Assembly (NCBI RefSeq): GCF_015070375.1
Contig: NZ_JADCLL010000002.1
Location: forward strand, 658,838 to 722,837
DNA: 64,000 nt
Direction of reading: 5' to 3'
Source: Nocardioides kribbensis
Lineage (GTDB): Bacteria; Actinomycetota; Actinomycetes; Propionibacteriales; Nocardioidaceae
Below, one piece after another: positions 25,326 through 34,414 of the stretch. The position numbers were made by a program, and so were the translations under genes. The notes under the pieces were generated by a model. That model ran no database searches. It saw nothing but the letters and a program-made list of their open reading frames with translations, and was not told the origin of the DNA. Every line of letters begins with the position of its first letter. Position 1 is the stretch's first letter.

Positions 25326-27400
25326 GAGGTGACCTCCATGACGCGCTCGCCGCTGACCACGCCCGCGGAGCGGACCTGGGCGGTGCCGGTGAGCTCGGGG
25401 TAGGACAGCACGGGCAGCCGGTCGACCGCCGGTCGGATGAGACGGCGTACGGCGGGCCGCAGCCCGGGCGCGCACACCAGCACGGGGCGCACGTTGCGGT
25501 TCTCGGCGTCGACCAGCAGCTGCGCCAGCCCGCCGATGACCGTCTGCAGGGTCACCGGGTCGAGCGCGATCATCGCGCCCTGCTCGGTGATGCGCAGGCA
25601 CTCGAGCATCCGCTGCTCGAACTGCGGCTCGAAGCTGATCACGTGCACGACGCCGTCGACCAGGTGCGGCGCGACCACGGCCGGGCCGAGCGCGGCCCGG
25701 GCGGCCTCGACGAGGCCGTCGAGGTCCTTGCTCGACTGCGCCTTGAGCGAGAGCGCCTCGTAGATGCGCACCAGGTCGCGGATCGAGATGCCCTCGTCGA
25801 GCAGGTGCTGGAGCACCCGCTGCACCTCGCCCAGCGACAGGGCGCCCGGGGTGAGCTCCTCGACGACGTTGGGGTGGCTGCGCTTGACCACGTCGGTGAG
25901 CATCCGCACGTCCTCGCGGCCCAGCAGGCGCGCGGCGTGGGAGGAGACCACCTCGGCCAGGTGGGTGGTGATGACGGCGCTGCGGTCGACGACGGTGGCG
26001 CCGCTGAGCTCGGCCTGGCTGCGCAGCTCGGCGGGGATCCACTTGGCGTCGAGGCCGAAGACCGGCTCCTGGGTGGGCTCGCCGGGCAGCGAGCCCAGGA
26101 AGTCACCGATGGCCAGCACGGTGCCCGGGGGCGCTTCGCCGCGCGCGACCTCGATGTCGAAGAGCTTGATGACGTAGGTGCGCGAGGGCAGGTCGAGGTT
26201 GTCGCGGGTGCGCACGAGCGGCACCACCACGCCGAGCTCGCCGGCGACCTTGCGCCTCAGCGCCTTGACCCGCTCGAGCAGGTCGCCGCCGGAGCCGACG
26301 TCGACGAGGTCGATGATGTCGGCCGAGAGCTCCAGGCCCAGCGGGTCGACCTGGATCTCCTCGGCGAGGGTCTCGGGGTGGTCGCGCGAGGGCGCCTCGA
26401 TCGCGGCGGCCTCCGCGGCGGCGGCCAGCGCGGCCGGGCTGCCGGGGGTGGCGGGGGCGTCATCGGGCACGCGGGTCGACAGCAGCAGCAGCGCCCCGCC
26501 GGTGAGCAGGAAGGGGATCTTGGGCAGGCCCGGGATGAGGCAGAGCGCCATGCCCGCGAAGCCGGCGATGCGCAGCGGCATCCGGTTGGCGGTGATCTGG
26601 CGGACGATGTCGGAGCCCATGTCGCCCTCGCCGGCGCTGCGGGTGACGACGAGGCCGGTGGCCACCGACAGCAGCAGGGCGGGGATCTGGGAGACCAGGC
26701 CGTCGCCGACCGTCAGCAGCGAGTACGTCGTCACCGCGTCGCCGGCCGACATGCCCATCTGGGCCATGCCGACCGCGAAGCCGCCGACGAGGTTGACCAG
26801 CGTGATGATGATGGCCGCGATCGCGTCGCCCTTGACGAACTTCGAGGCGCCGTCCATCGCGCCGTAGAAGTCGGCCTCGGCGTGCACCTCGGCGCGGCGC
26901 TGGCGGGCCTGGTCCTCGTCGATGAGACCGGAGTTGAGGTCGGCGTCGATGGCCATCTGCTTGCCGGGCATCGCGTCGAGGGTGAAGCGGGCGCCGACCT
27001 CCGCGACGCGGCCCGCGCCGTTGGTGATGACGACGAACTGGATGATCAGCAGGATCGAGAAGATGATCAGCCCGACGATCAGCGAGCCGCCCACCACGAA
27101 GTGGCCGAAGGTCTCGATCACCTTGCCGGCGTAGCCGTCGATGAGCACCAGCCGGGTCGCGCTCACGTTGAGCGCCAGGCGGAAGAGCGTCATCACCAGC
27201 AGCAGCGCCGGGAACGACGCGAAGTCGAGCGGGCGGGTCACGAACATCGCCGTGAGCAGGATGAGCAGCGCGCCGGTGATGTTGGCGGCGATGAGGAGGT
27301 CGAGCACGGCGGCCGGCAGCGGGATGACCAGCATCACGACGATCATGACGATGCCGACGGGCACGCCGAGCTGGGTCAGCCGCTTGAGCGAGCCGTCCAT
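25322..27400 (-). CDS. flhA: Flagellar type III export gate protein FlhA
   Basis: A 692-aa protein with eight N-terminal transmembrane helices (about 12-320) and a large cytoplasmic domain that forms the nonameric substrate-docking ring. Family blocks: PLPAAVLDLLIAANITGALL, the FHIPEP-region counterpart SATRLVLIDGYAGKVIETFG, DAMPGKQMAIDADLNSGLI and DFYGAMDGASKFVKGDAIA; the cytoplasmic part has LSLGEVQRVLQHLLDEGISIRDL. The ATG has GGAAGGCGG upstream. Its own sigma-28 promoter lies about 100 bp upstream, inside the end of flhB. Confidence 0.97.
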   Translation of the reverse strand: MDGSLKRLTQLGVPVGIVMIVVMLVIPLPAAVLDLLIAANITGALLILLTAMFVTRPLDFASFPALLLVMTLFRLALNVSATRLVLIDGYAGKVIETFGHFVVGGSLIVGLIIFSILLIIQFVVITNGAGRVAEVGARFTLDAMPGKQMAIDADLNSGLIDEDQARQRRAEVHAEADFYGAMDGASKFVKGDAIAAIIITLVNLVGGFAVGMAQMGMSAGDAVTTYSLLTVGDGLVSQIPALLLSVATGLVVTRSAGEGDMGSDIVRQITANRMPLRIAGFAGMALCLIPGLPKIPFLLTGGALLLLSTRVPDDAPATPGSPAALAAAAEAAAIEAPSRDHPETLAEEIQVDPLGLELSADIIDLVDVGSGGDLLERVKALRRKVAGELGVVVPLVRTRDNLDLPSRTYVIKLFDIEVARGEAPPGTVLAIGDFLGSLPGEPTQEPVFGLDAKWIPAELRSQAELSGATVVDRSAVITTHLAEVVSSHAARLLGREDVRMLTDVVKRSHPNVVEELTPGALSLGEVQRVLQHLLDEGISIRDLVRIYEALSLKAQSSKDLDGLVEAARAALGPAVVAPHLVDGVVHVISFEPQFEQRMLECLRITEQGAMIALDPVTLQTVIGGLAQLLVDAENRNVRPVLVCAPGLRPAVRRLIRPAVDRLPVLSYPELTGTAQVRSAGVVSGERVMEVTS

Positions 27401-27499
27401 GGAGCCGCCTTCCGGGGTCGTCTGCGTCAGGGGCGATCGGGTCGATCGCGGGTCCCCGCCGTCCGTGGCGCAGCCGACACCGTCCTGGCGTCGCCCGGC

Positions 27500-27527
27500 C
27501 TATCGGCCGCTCGGCGCCGGGCCTGAG
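27500..27527 (-). promoter_or_regulatory. Sigma-28 (FliA) promoter of flhA
   Basis: On the minus strand CTCAG (27523-27527) - 15 nt - GCCGATAG (27500-27507). The -10 box covers the flhB stop codon. The untranslated leader to the flhA ATG is about 90 nt. Confidence 0.75.
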
Positions 27528-28678
27528 GAAATGGCCGGCACGACCGGAGCGGTACGCCGCCGGCGCCGGCCCGCCCGGGGCACGGCGGGCAGCGCGGCGT
27601 CGAGGCGCGGGCTGCGGTGACTGCCGCCGCGGCGGCCCTGGCGCTTGCGGCTGATCACGAAGGCCAGCACGTGGGCCACCGCGCCGAAGAGCTCGGCGGG
27701 GATCTCGTGGCCGACCTCGCAGGAGGCGTGCAGGGCCCGGGCCAGCGGCACGTCCTGCACCAGCGGCACCTCGGCCTCGGTGGCGACCTCGCGGATGCGC
27801 GCCGCGACCGCGCCCGCCCCGCGGGCCACCACGAGGGGGGCGCCGCGCTGGGCGTCGTACCTCAGGGCCACGGCGACGTGGGTGGGGTTGACGAGCACGA
27901 CGTCGGCGGTGGGCACGTCGGCGATCATGCGGTTGCGGGCGGCGGCGAGCTGGCGGGCGCGGATGGCGCTCTTCACCAGCGGGTCGCCCTCCGACATCTT
28001 GTGCTCCTGCTTGACCTCCTCCTTGGTCATGCGGGTCTGCTTGCCGACCCGGCGCCGCTGCATGCCGTAGTCGACGCCGGCCAGCAGCACGCCGGCGACG
28101 GCGACGTTGCGCAGCAGGGCGAGCGCGTGCTCGCCGCCCGCGGTGAGCACGACGCCCATCGGCACCATGCCGCCCAGCAGCGGCATCAGCGCCTTGATCG
28201 AGGACCAGACCAGGATCGCGACGACCGAGCACTTGGCCAGCATCTTCACGCCCTCCCACAGCGCCTGCGGGCCGAAGATGCGCTTGGCGCCCTTGATCGG
28301 GTCGAGCTTGGAGAAGGTGGGCTTGACCGCCTTGGTGGCGAGGTAGAAGCCGCCCTGGGCTAGGGTGCCGGCCACGCTGACGACCGCGACGGCCGAGGCG
28401 AGCACGACCAGGGCCAGGAAGGCCCCGCCCACGCCCTCCCCCAGCAGCGCCATCGCCCGCTCCGGGGAGGGGTCCTCCACCGCGCGCAGGCAGGCGGTCA
28501 TCAGCCGCTGCATCGCGTCGAGCTCGCGGGTCAGCAGCAGCGGCATCACCATCGCGGCCAGGGTCAGCGCGATCCACGGGCCGAGCTCCTGGGTGCGCGC
28601 GACCTGGCCCTCCTTGCGCGACTCCTTGAGCTTCTTCGGTGTCGGCTTCTCGGTCTTCTCCCCGCTGGAGCCGCTCAC
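27500..28678 (-). CDS. flhB: Flagellar export switch protein FlhB
   Basis: A 392-aa protein with four transmembrane helices (about 35-205) and a cytoplasmic domain containing the self-cleavage site N264-P265-T266-H267 in VLVNPTHVAVAL; cleavage there switches export from rod/hook to filament substrates. The N-terminus EKTEKPTPKKLKESRKEGQV is canonical. The C-terminal ~45 residues form a basic, Pro-rich tail (RKRQGRRGGSHRSPRLDAAL and GRRRRRTAPVVP) longer than in most homologues. The ATG is 2 bp from the fliR stop. Confidence 0.96.
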   Translation of the reverse strand: MSGSSGEKTEKPTPKKLKESRKEGQVARTQELGPWIALTLAAMVMPLLLTRELDAMQRLMTACLRAVEDPSPERAMALLGEGVGGAFLALVVLASAVAVVSVAGTLAQGGFYLATKAVKPTFSKLDPIKGAKRIFGPQALWEGVKMLAKCSVVAILVWSSIKALMPLLGGMVPMGVVLTAGGEHALALLRNVAVAGVLLAGVDYGMQRRRVGKQTRMTKEEVKQEHKMSEGDPLVKSAIRARQLAAARNRMIADVPTADVVLVNPTHVAVALRYDAQRGAPLVVARGAGAVAARIREVATEAEVPLVQDVPLARALHASCEVGHEIPAELFGAVAHVLAFVISRKRQGRRGGSHRSPRLDAALPAVPRAGRRRRRTAPVVPAISSGPAPSGR

Positions 28679-28679
28679 C

Positions 28680-29447
28680 TCAGCCTCCTCCCGCGAAGGC
28701 CGCGGTGAGCTCGAGGGAGAGCTCGACCAGGCGGCGCACCAGGCCCGGCAGCACCGGGAACGACAGGCCGAGCAGCATCAGGGTCAGGCCGATCTTGGCC
28801 GGGAACATCACGTTGATGGCGTTGAGCTGCGGGGCGACCTTGGTCATCAGGGCCAGGCCGAGGTCGGCGACGAAGAGCACCGCGATCATCGGCAGGGCGA
28901 CCTGCACGGCGGTGACGAAGAAGACCCCGAAGGCGCGCAGCAGCAGGTCGGCGCCGCCGTCGAGGTCGGGCGTCCGGCCGATGGGCAGCATCTCGAAGGT
29001 CCGCAGCAGCCCGCCCACGACGAGCAGGTGGCCGCCGCTGACGAAGAGCAGCACCGTGGCCAGCATCTGGTGGAACTTGCCGAAGACGGTGTTCATGTTC
29101 ATCGCCAGCGGGTCGAAGGCCGCGGCCAGCGCGAACCCGCCGAAGACGTCGATGATGCTGCCCGCCGCGGCGACGGCCGCGAACAGCAGCGAGGTCAGGA
29201 AGCCCATCGACAGCCCGATCATCACCTGGGTCAGCACGGTGGTGAGGAGCCCGAAGGTGTCGACCGGGATGGTGGAGTCGGCCATGAGCGGCGCCACGGC
29301 GAAGGCCAGCCCCAGGCTGAGGACGACCTTGGCCGTGGTCGGGATCGACCGTGACGCGAAGGGCGGCACCACCACCAGCCACGCGACGATGCGCACCGCG
29401 GCCAGCACGAAGGCCAGCAGCGGCTCGCCCGCGACGGTGACGGTCAT
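28680..29447 (-). CDS. fliR: Flagellar export gate protein FliR
   Basis: A 255-aa membrane protein of the FliP5-FliQ4-FliR1 export gate. Typical motifs: RIVAWLVVVPPFASRSIPT, QVMIGLSMGFLTSLLFAAV, GSIIDVFGGFALAAAFDP, and KVAPQLNAINVMFPAKIGLT near the C-terminus. Normal length. Sits between fliQ and flhB in the same orientation. Confidence 0.95.
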   Translation of the reverse strand: MTVTVAGEPLLAFVLAAVRIVAWLVVVPPFASRSIPTTAKVVLSLGLAFAVAPLMADSTIPVDTFGLLTTVLTQVMIGLSMGFLTSLLFAAVAAAGSIIDVFGGFALAAAFDPLAMNMNTVFGKFHQMLATVLLFVSGGHLLVVGGLLRTFEMLPIGRTPDLDGGADLLLRAFGVFFVTAVQVALPMIAVLFVADLGLALMTKVAPQLNAINVMFPAKIGLTLMLLGLSFPVLPGLVRRLVELSLELTAAFAGGG

Positions 29448-29460
29448 CTGGTGCTCGCTC

Positions 29461-29484
29461 GGTCTCGGTCTGGGTCTCGGTCTG
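29461..29484. repeat. Hexamer repeat in the fliR-fliQ gap
   Basis: Four GGTCTC/GGTCTG hexamers in a row, followed by looser GGGTCGGG copies to about 29510. It lies in the 81-bp gap between fliQ and fliR. No function is apparent. Confidence 0.5.
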
Positions 29485-29528
29485 GGGCGTGGGTCGGGTG
29501 CGGGTCGGGGGCTGGTCCGGTGGCCGGC

Positions 29529-29798
29529 TCAGGCGAGCAGGCGCGGGATCATGTCGAAGAGGTCCTGGGTGAAGACCACGAGCGTGTGGAGCATCCAGTT
29601 GCCGCTGACCAGGATGGCGATGCCGACGGCCACGACCTTCGGCACGAAGGCGAGCGTGAACTCCTGGATCTGGGTCATCGACTGGAACAGCGAGACCGCG
29701 AAGCCGACCGCGAGGGCGGTCACCAGGATCGGCGCGGAGAGCTTGAGCGCGACCATCATGGTCTGCATCGCGATCTCGATGATGGCGGTGTCGGTCAT
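29529..29798 (-). CDS. fliQ: Flagellar export gate protein FliQ
   Basis: An 89-aa protein with two transmembrane helices (about 15-38 and 50-74); motifs AMQTMMVALKLSAPILVTAL, GFAVSLFQSMTQIQEFTLAF and VPKVVAVGI. Length and sequence are typical. It is encoded between fliP and fliR. Confidence 0.96.
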   Translation of the reverse strand: MTDTAIIEIAMQTMMVALKLSAPILVTALAVGFAVSLFQSMTQIQEFTLAFVPKVVAVGIAILVSGNWMLHTLVVFTQDLFDMIPRLLA

Positions 29799-29875
29799 CG
29801 GCGTGGGTCCCTCGGACAGGCGGCGGTGGCGCGCGGGGTGGTGGCGGCGTGGTGGTCGCGGGGCGGTGGGGGCGG

Positions 29876-30826
29876 CTAGGTGGTGCCGTAGCTCGACACG
29901 AGCGCCTTGATCACCAGGGCCCAGCCGTCGACCAGCACGAAGAGCAGCAGCTTGAAGGGCAGCGAGACCATCACCGGCGGCATCATCATCATGCCCAGCG
30001 CCATCAGCGCCCCGCTCACGACGATGTCGATGACGAGGAAGGGGATGAAGATGATGAAGCCGATGATGAAGGCGGCCTTGAGCTCGCTGAGGATGAAGGC
30101 CGGCACGAGGGTGGTCATGCCGACGTCGTCGCGGTTGTCCGGCAGGTCGCGGCGCGCGACGTTGGTGAGCAGCCGCAGCTCCTCGTCGCCGGTCTGGTCG
30201 AGCATGAACTCGCGCAGCGGCTCGATGCCGTCCTCGAAGGACTGCGCCGAGGTCTTGTCGCCGTCGAGGTAGGGCTGCACGCCCGCGTCGTTCATGGCCG
30301 ACAGCGTCGGGGTCATGATGAAGAGGCTGAGGAAGAGCGCCAGCCCGGCGAGCACCTGGTTGGGCGGGGTCTGCTGCAGGCCCAGCGCGTTGCGGGTCAG
30401 GCCCAGCACGATGAGGATCTTGGTGAAGCTGGTGCAGGTCAGCAGGATCGCCGGCGCCAGCGACAGCAGGGTCAGCGTGACCAGCAGGGTCACCGAGGAG
30501 CTGGGCTTGTCGGTGAGGCCGGTGAAGTCGATGGTGACGTCGCCGCCGGGGTCGGCGGTCGGGCCGGCGGGGCCGGTGGGCCCGGCGCCGGGCCGCTGGG
30601 CGCCCGTGCCCGCCGGCGCGGGGTCGGTGGCTCCGGCGGTCGGGGCGGGGGAGGCCGGGGCGGTCGGCGCCGGGGCGAGGTCGGTGGCCGAGGCGGGAGC
30701 GGACGCGCCGAGCAGAAGCACGGCGGTCGCGGCGAGGGTGACGAGCCCGGTCACGAGGGCAGCGGCGACCAGCGCGCCCACCCGTCGGGGGGCGCGGGTC
30801 GCGCGCCCGAGGCGCGCTGCGGTCAC
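29876..30826 (-). CDS. fliP: Flagellar export gate protein FliP with a long N-terminal region
   Basis: A 316-aa FliP. After a basic start and a signal-like helix (VGALVAAALVTGLVTLAATA) comes a ~60-residue Ala/Pro/Gly/Thr-rich segment, then the conserved body: LLTCTSFTKILIVLGLTRNA, QTPPNQVLAGLALFLSLFIM, TLVPAFILSELKAAFIIGF and GMMMMPPVMVSLPFKLLLFV. Many FliP proteins are ~245 aa; the added low-complexity segment would face the outside after signal cleavage. The GTG start overlaps the fliO stop. The open frame extends upstream as a shadow of fliO and fliN. Confidence 0.94.
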   Translation of the reverse strand: MTAARLGRATRAPRRVGALVAAALVTGLVTLAATAVLLLGASAPASATDLAPAPTAPASPAPTAGATDPAPAGTGAQRPGAGPTGPAGPTADPGGDVTIDFTGLTDKPSSSVTLLVTLTLLSLAPAILLTCTSFTKILIVLGLTRNALGLQQTPPNQVLAGLALFLSLFIMTPTLSAMNDAGVQPYLDGDKTSAQSFEDGIEPLREFMLDQTGDEELRLLTNVARRDLPDNRDDVGMTTLVPAFILSELKAAFIIGFIIFIPFLVIDIVVSGALMALGMMMMPPVMVSLPFKLLLFVLVDGWALVIKALVSSYGTT

Positions 30827-32454
30827 GACGCGCGCCCCGACACCGCGGCGAGGGCCTGCCGCCAGGTCTGGGGGGAGAGGACCGATCCGGCCAGCGGGCC
30901 CGACGTGGTGGGCGTCGCCGGGGCCGTGCTGCGGGCAGCGGGCCGGGCGGGGGCCGGGGTCGGCGCGGGGGCCGGCACGCGGGTCGCGGGGACGGCCGGG
31001 GCGGCGGCGGGCTCCGGGACCGTACGGCGCGCGCGCCGCACCAGGCCGCGGGCCGTGCGGCGCTCGGCGCGGGTCGCGCGCCCGGGGCCGGCCGCCGGTG
31101 CCTCGGTGCCGGGCGTGGCGCCGGTGGTGGCGGTGCCGGTCGCGTCGGCCGCGGTAGGGGTGAGGGGCGTGGGGTCGGCCAGCCACGCGGCGAGCTGGGC
31201 CGCGAAGTCGTCGGCCGCGGGGGCCGCGGTGGCCGGGCCGGGGGTCGAGGCGGCGGTGGCGGTGCCGGCCGTCCCGAGGGGGATCCCGGTGGTGGTCGTG
31301 GCGTCGGTCGCGGTCTCCTGGGCGAGCAGCAGCTCGGCGGGGTTGACGGCGGGGACCGCCACGGCCACGGGCGCGGGGAGCCCGGAGACCGTGGCAGGCG
31401 CGGCTCCGAGCGGGGGAGCGGGGACGACCTCGGGGCCCGTCGCGGGCAGGACCGCGGGGACGACCGCGGGCACGTCTGCGGGGGCCGCGAGGGCGGGAGC
31501 GACCGGGGTGGCGGCGGCGCCGAGGGCCGGGGCGGTGGTGGCCACCCGGTGACGGGCGACGACGCGGGGCGCGGTCGGGTCGGGGCGCACGGGCTCGAAG
31601 GCGGCCGCGGGGGCCGGGCCGGTGAGGGCCGGGTGGTCGGAGCGGTGGCGGCCCGACACGGCGGCCGCGGCGAGCGACCCGGCGTCGACGGCGGCGTCCG
31701 GGGCGGTGAGCCCGCCGGTGGGCCCGCCGGTGAGGTCGCCGGTGAGGTCGTGGGCGGGCTCGGCTGCCGTCCCGACGGTCGCCTCGTCCGTGGGGCGGGG
31801 GCCGACTCCGGCGCTGGCGCCGGCCGGGGCGAGACGGCCCAGGATCGCGGCGGCGTGGCCGGCGTAGGGGCCCGGCTGCTCGCCGAGGGCGGGCAGGACG
31901 GCCGGGGCGGCCGGGAAGGCCGGCGCCGACGGGACCGGGGCGGCGTCGTCGGTGACGACGGTGACCGCCGTCCCCTGCTGCTGCCGGCCCTCGCTCCTGT
32001 GGTCGACCGGGTCCCCGAGGTCGGTGCGGGAGGTCTGCTCGGGCTGCTCGGTGGCGGGCTCGGGCTCGTCGGCGGGGGCGGGCACGACGCTGAGCGAGGG
32101 CAGCGCGGTCACGGTGGCGAGCCGGGGCGACCGCGTCGTCACGTCCTCGCGGTCCCCGTCGGTGGTGCCGGGGTCGAGCGGGGCACCGTCCTGGCCGGCG
32201 ACGGTGGCGGCCTCGTCGGCGTCGAGCTCGGCGAGCACGCGCACCTGCTGCTCGGTGGTGCCGAGGACCAGGGTGCGGCCGCCGACGGTGACCACGGTGA
32301 GCGCGGAGCCGCGGCCCAGCTGCTGTCGGTGGAGCACCTGCACGGCGGCGCCGGCGCGGCCGGAGAAGCGGCGCGCGCCGAGGCGGGCGATGAGCAGCAG
32401 CAGCCCCACGACCACCGCCAGCGACACCACCATCCGGAGGGCGAGCTCGGCCAT
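30823..32454 (-). CDS. fliO: Flagellar assembly protein FliO with a very long disordered extension
   Basis: A 543-aa protein, against roughly 100-250 aa for most FliO. The N-terminus is canonical: transmembrane helix LRMVVSLAVVVGLLLLIARL, then VQVLHRQQLGRGSALTVVTV and GGRTLVLGTTEQQVRVL (to about 72). About 400 residues follow that are rich in Ala, Pro, Thr, Val and Gly with no visible fold. The end returns to a conserved-looking pattern, RAERRTARGLVRRARR and GSVLSPQTWRQALAAV. FliO assists assembly of the FliP ring. Identification rests on the ends and on its place between fliN and fliP. Confidence 0.87.
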   Translation of the reverse strand: MAELALRMVVSLAVVVGLLLLIARLGARRFSGRAGAAVQVLHRQQLGRGSALTVVTVGGRTLVLGTTEQQVRVLAELDADEAATVAGQDGAPLDPGTTDGDREDVTTRSPRLATVTALPSLSVVPAPADEPEPATEQPEQTSRTDLGDPVDHRSEGRQQQGTAVTVVTDDAAPVPSAPAFPAAPAVLPALGEQPGPYAGHAAAILGRLAPAGASAGVGPRPTDEATVGTAAEPAHDLTGDLTGGPTGGLTAPDAAVDAGSLAAAAVSGRHRSDHPALTGPAPAAAFEPVRPDPTAPRVVARHRVATTAPALGAAATPVAPALAAPADVPAVVPAVLPATGPEVVPAPPLGAAPATVSGLPAPVAVAVPAVNPAELLLAQETATDATTTTGIPLGTAGTATAASTPGPATAAPAADDFAAQLAAWLADPTPLTPTAADATGTATTGATPGTEAPAAGPGRATRAERRTARGLVRRARRTVPEPAAAPAVPATRVPAPAPTPAPARPAARSTAPATPTTSGPLAGSVLSPQTWRQALAAVSGRAS

Positions 32455-32456
32455 GC

Positions 32457-33329
32457 TCAGCCCACCGCGCCCTGGTCGAGGATCTCGGTGACGCGCAGGC
32501 CGAAGTCCTCGTCGACGACGACGACCTCGCCGCGGGCGATGAGGCGGCCGTTGACCAGCAGGTCGGCGGGGCTGCCGGCGGCCCGGTCGAGGGCGAGCAC
32601 GGCGCCGGGGGCCAACGCGAGCAGGTCGCGCACGGGCATGCGGGTGCGACCGAGCTCGACGGTGACCTCCATCTCCACACCGTGGAGCATCTCGATGCCG
32701 CGGCGGCCGTCGGCGATGGAGCGGACGTTGTCGGCCCGGCCGGTGCCGGGCAGGGGGCGGCCGGCCACGGGCTGGCCGAAGGGGTCCACCGTGGTGGCCG
32801 CCGGGCCGCCGGCCGGTGAGCCCTGGCCCGCCTGGGCGGCCTGGGACGCCTGGGCCGCCTGGGCGGCGAGCGCGGCGGCCAGGGTGGTGTCGGGCACCAG
32901 GAGGGCGGCGACGATGCCGGCGCCGAGCAGCGGCACGGCGGTGAAGCCGCCGCCGGTGGGCCCGGTCAGCTCGGGGACGAGCAGCTCGAGGTCGACCGAG
33001 CGGGCGGCCTGGGCGGTGGCACCCAGCGCGGCGGCGGCGGCGTCGAGCGCCGGCTGCACGGCGGCGCCGAGGTCGAGGCCGCCGAGCGGGCTGGCCTGGA
33101 GCGCGGAGACGAGCTCCTCGCCCACGAGCACCGAGACCCGGCCGCTGGCCGGGCCGCTGAGGTCGGCGACGGCCGCGCCCGCGAAGACGCCCACGACGTG
33201 CTCGGTGCCGGGCTGCGGGTCGCCGGCCGAGAGCGGCTCGCTGGCGGGGAGCACGGTGGCGCAGGCCTCCGCGGCGGCCAGGGCGAGGGCGTCGGCGGGG
33301 GAGCCCCCGGCGGGCAGGGTGCTGGTCAT
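32457..33329 (-). CDS. fliN: Flagellar switch protein FliN (FliY-like, with N-terminal domain)
   Basis: A 290-aa protein. The C-terminal ~85 residues are the SpoA domain that forms the lower C-ring: GIEMLHGVEMEVTVELGRTR, MPVRDLLALAPGAVLALDR and the end EVVVVDEDFGLRVTEIL. The N-terminal ~150 residues (VVGVFAGAAVADLSGP; GLDLGAAVQPALDAAAAALG) look like a degenerate CheC-like domain as in FliY, joined by an Ala/Gln-rich linker. No intact CheC phosphatase motif is evident. Overlaps fliM by 4 nt. Confidence 0.92.
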   Translation of the reverse strand: MTSTLPAGGSPADALALAAAEACATVLPASEPLSAGDPQPGTEHVVGVFAGAAVADLSGPASGRVSVLVGEELVSALQASPLGGLDLGAAVQPALDAAAAALGATAQAARSVDLELLVPELTGPTGGGFTAVPLLGAGIVAALLVPDTTLAAALAAQAAQASQAAQAGQGSPAGGPAATTVDPFGQPVAGRPLPGTGRADNVRSIADGRRGIEMLHGVEMEVTVELGRTRMPVRDLLALAPGAVLALDRAAGSPADLLVNGRLIARGEVVVVDEDFGLRVTEILDQGAVG

Positions 33330-34312
33330 CGGTTCTCCTGGGTGTGAGCGGCGCCGGCCGCGACGATGAGGGCGGCCAGACGCGCGCCCTGGGTGCCCGC
33401 GGTGGCGTGGGCGAAGGCCTGCTCGTCGACGGTCACGTCGAGCGGGGCCGAGGCCGGGTGGGCCAGGCGCAGCACGTCGCCGGGCCGCAGGTCGGACAGC
33501 GTGGCGGGGTCGACCGCGGTGCTGCGGAAGCGCACGGCCACGTCGACCGGCACCTCCTGGAAGGTCTCGTGCAGCAGCGCGGCGGCCTCGGCGCGCTGGG
33601 TCCGCTCACGGCTGGAGACGGGCGCGGGCGCGGCGGCCGCGGTGAGGTGCGGCAGCAGCCCGCCGAAGGGCAGGCACAGCGACATCCGGTGCGCGCGCTC
33701 GTCGATCCGCAGGTCGAGGCCCACCGAGACCATGACGTCGGCGGCGCCGGCGACCTGGGCGAACTGGGGGCTGTACTCGACGCCGGTCACCTCGGGGTCG
33801 AGGGTGACGATGGCGGCCAGGGAGTAGCGCATCTCGGCCAGCAGGCGCTCGACCAGGCCGGCGATCACGCCGCTCTCGATCTCGGTGAGCGGGCGCTGCG
33901 GCTGGTCGGCCTGGCCGGGCCCGCCGAGCATGTGGTCGACGCACGACATCACCGCGTTGAGCGGGAGGTCGAGCACCCCGCGGCCCGGCACCGGGTCGAG
34001 GGCGAAGAGCGTGAGGTAGGTGGTCGGCGCGAGGCTGTCGACGTACTCGGCGTAGGTGCGCTGGTCGATGCCGGCCAGGCTCACCTGGCACACCGAGCGC
34101 AGCGCGGAGGTGAAGACCGTGGTGGCCTGCCGGGCGAAGCCGTCGAAGCCCACCTGGAGGATGCGCAGGTGCTCGCGCGAGAGCTGGATCGGGCGACGGA
34201 AGTCGTAGGGCACGGCCGTGGCGGCGCCGTCGCGGCGGCGCGAGCGACCCGTCGCTCCGAGCCGTCGGGGGTCGGCGACCGGGGAGGACGGCAACGCGGT
34301 CGGCAGGCTCAC
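33326..34312 (-). CDS. fliM: Flagellar switch protein FliM
   Basis: A 328-aa C-ring protein that binds phospho-CheY and FliG. Body motifs: YDFRRPIQLSREHLRILQVG, EYVDSLAPTTYLTLFALDP, GRGVLDLPLNAVMSCVDHML, GG and ERLLAEMRYSLA; a SpoA domain closes the protein. The frame could begin at 34342, but the -35 box of a sigma-28 promoter occupies that place. The GTG at 34312 (MSLPTALPSS) is 7 nt from the -10 box, the spacing shared with cheR, cheB and cheA, so translation probably starts there on a leaderless mRNA. The usual N-terminal CheY-binding LSQxEID motif is not visible. Confidence 0.93.
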   Translation of the reverse strand: MSLPTALPSSPVADPRRLGATGRSRRRDGAATAVPYDFRRPIQLSREHLRILQVGFDGFARQATTVFTSALRSVCQVSLAGIDQRTYAEYVDSLAPTTYLTLFALDPVPGRGVLDLPLNAVMSCVDHMLGGPGQADQPQRPLTEIESGVIAGLVERLLAEMRYSLAAIVTLDPEVTGVEYSPQFAQVAGAADVMVSVGLDLRIDERAHRMSLCLPFGGLLPHLTAAAAPAPVSSRERTQRAEAAALLHETFQEVPVDVAVRFRSTAVDPATLSDLRPGDVLRLAHPASAPLDVTVDEQAFAHATAGTQGARLAALIVAAGAAHTQENR

Positions 34313-34319
34313 GCCCCGC

Positions 34320-34347
34320 CCATCGGCGGCGCGTGGGAGCACCTGAG
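34320..34347 (-). promoter_or_regulatory. Sigma-28 (FliA) promoter of fliM
   Basis: On the minus strand CTCAG (34343-34347) - 15 nt - GCCGATGG (34320-34327). It lies in the 102-bp gap after fliL and starts a second transcript inside the flbD-flhA gene run. Confidence 0.75.
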
Positions 34348-34414
34348 GAGAAACGGGTCGACGGACCCCCGGCCGTCGTCGCGACGGCCGTCTGAGGAGG
34401 GTGGAGCGGCGGGG

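Noticed and set aside
34313..34342. Longer FliM starting at 34342 (MLPRAADGRG).
   Set aside because: That start lies within the spacer and beside the -35 box of the sigma-28 promoter, upstream of the expected transcription start.
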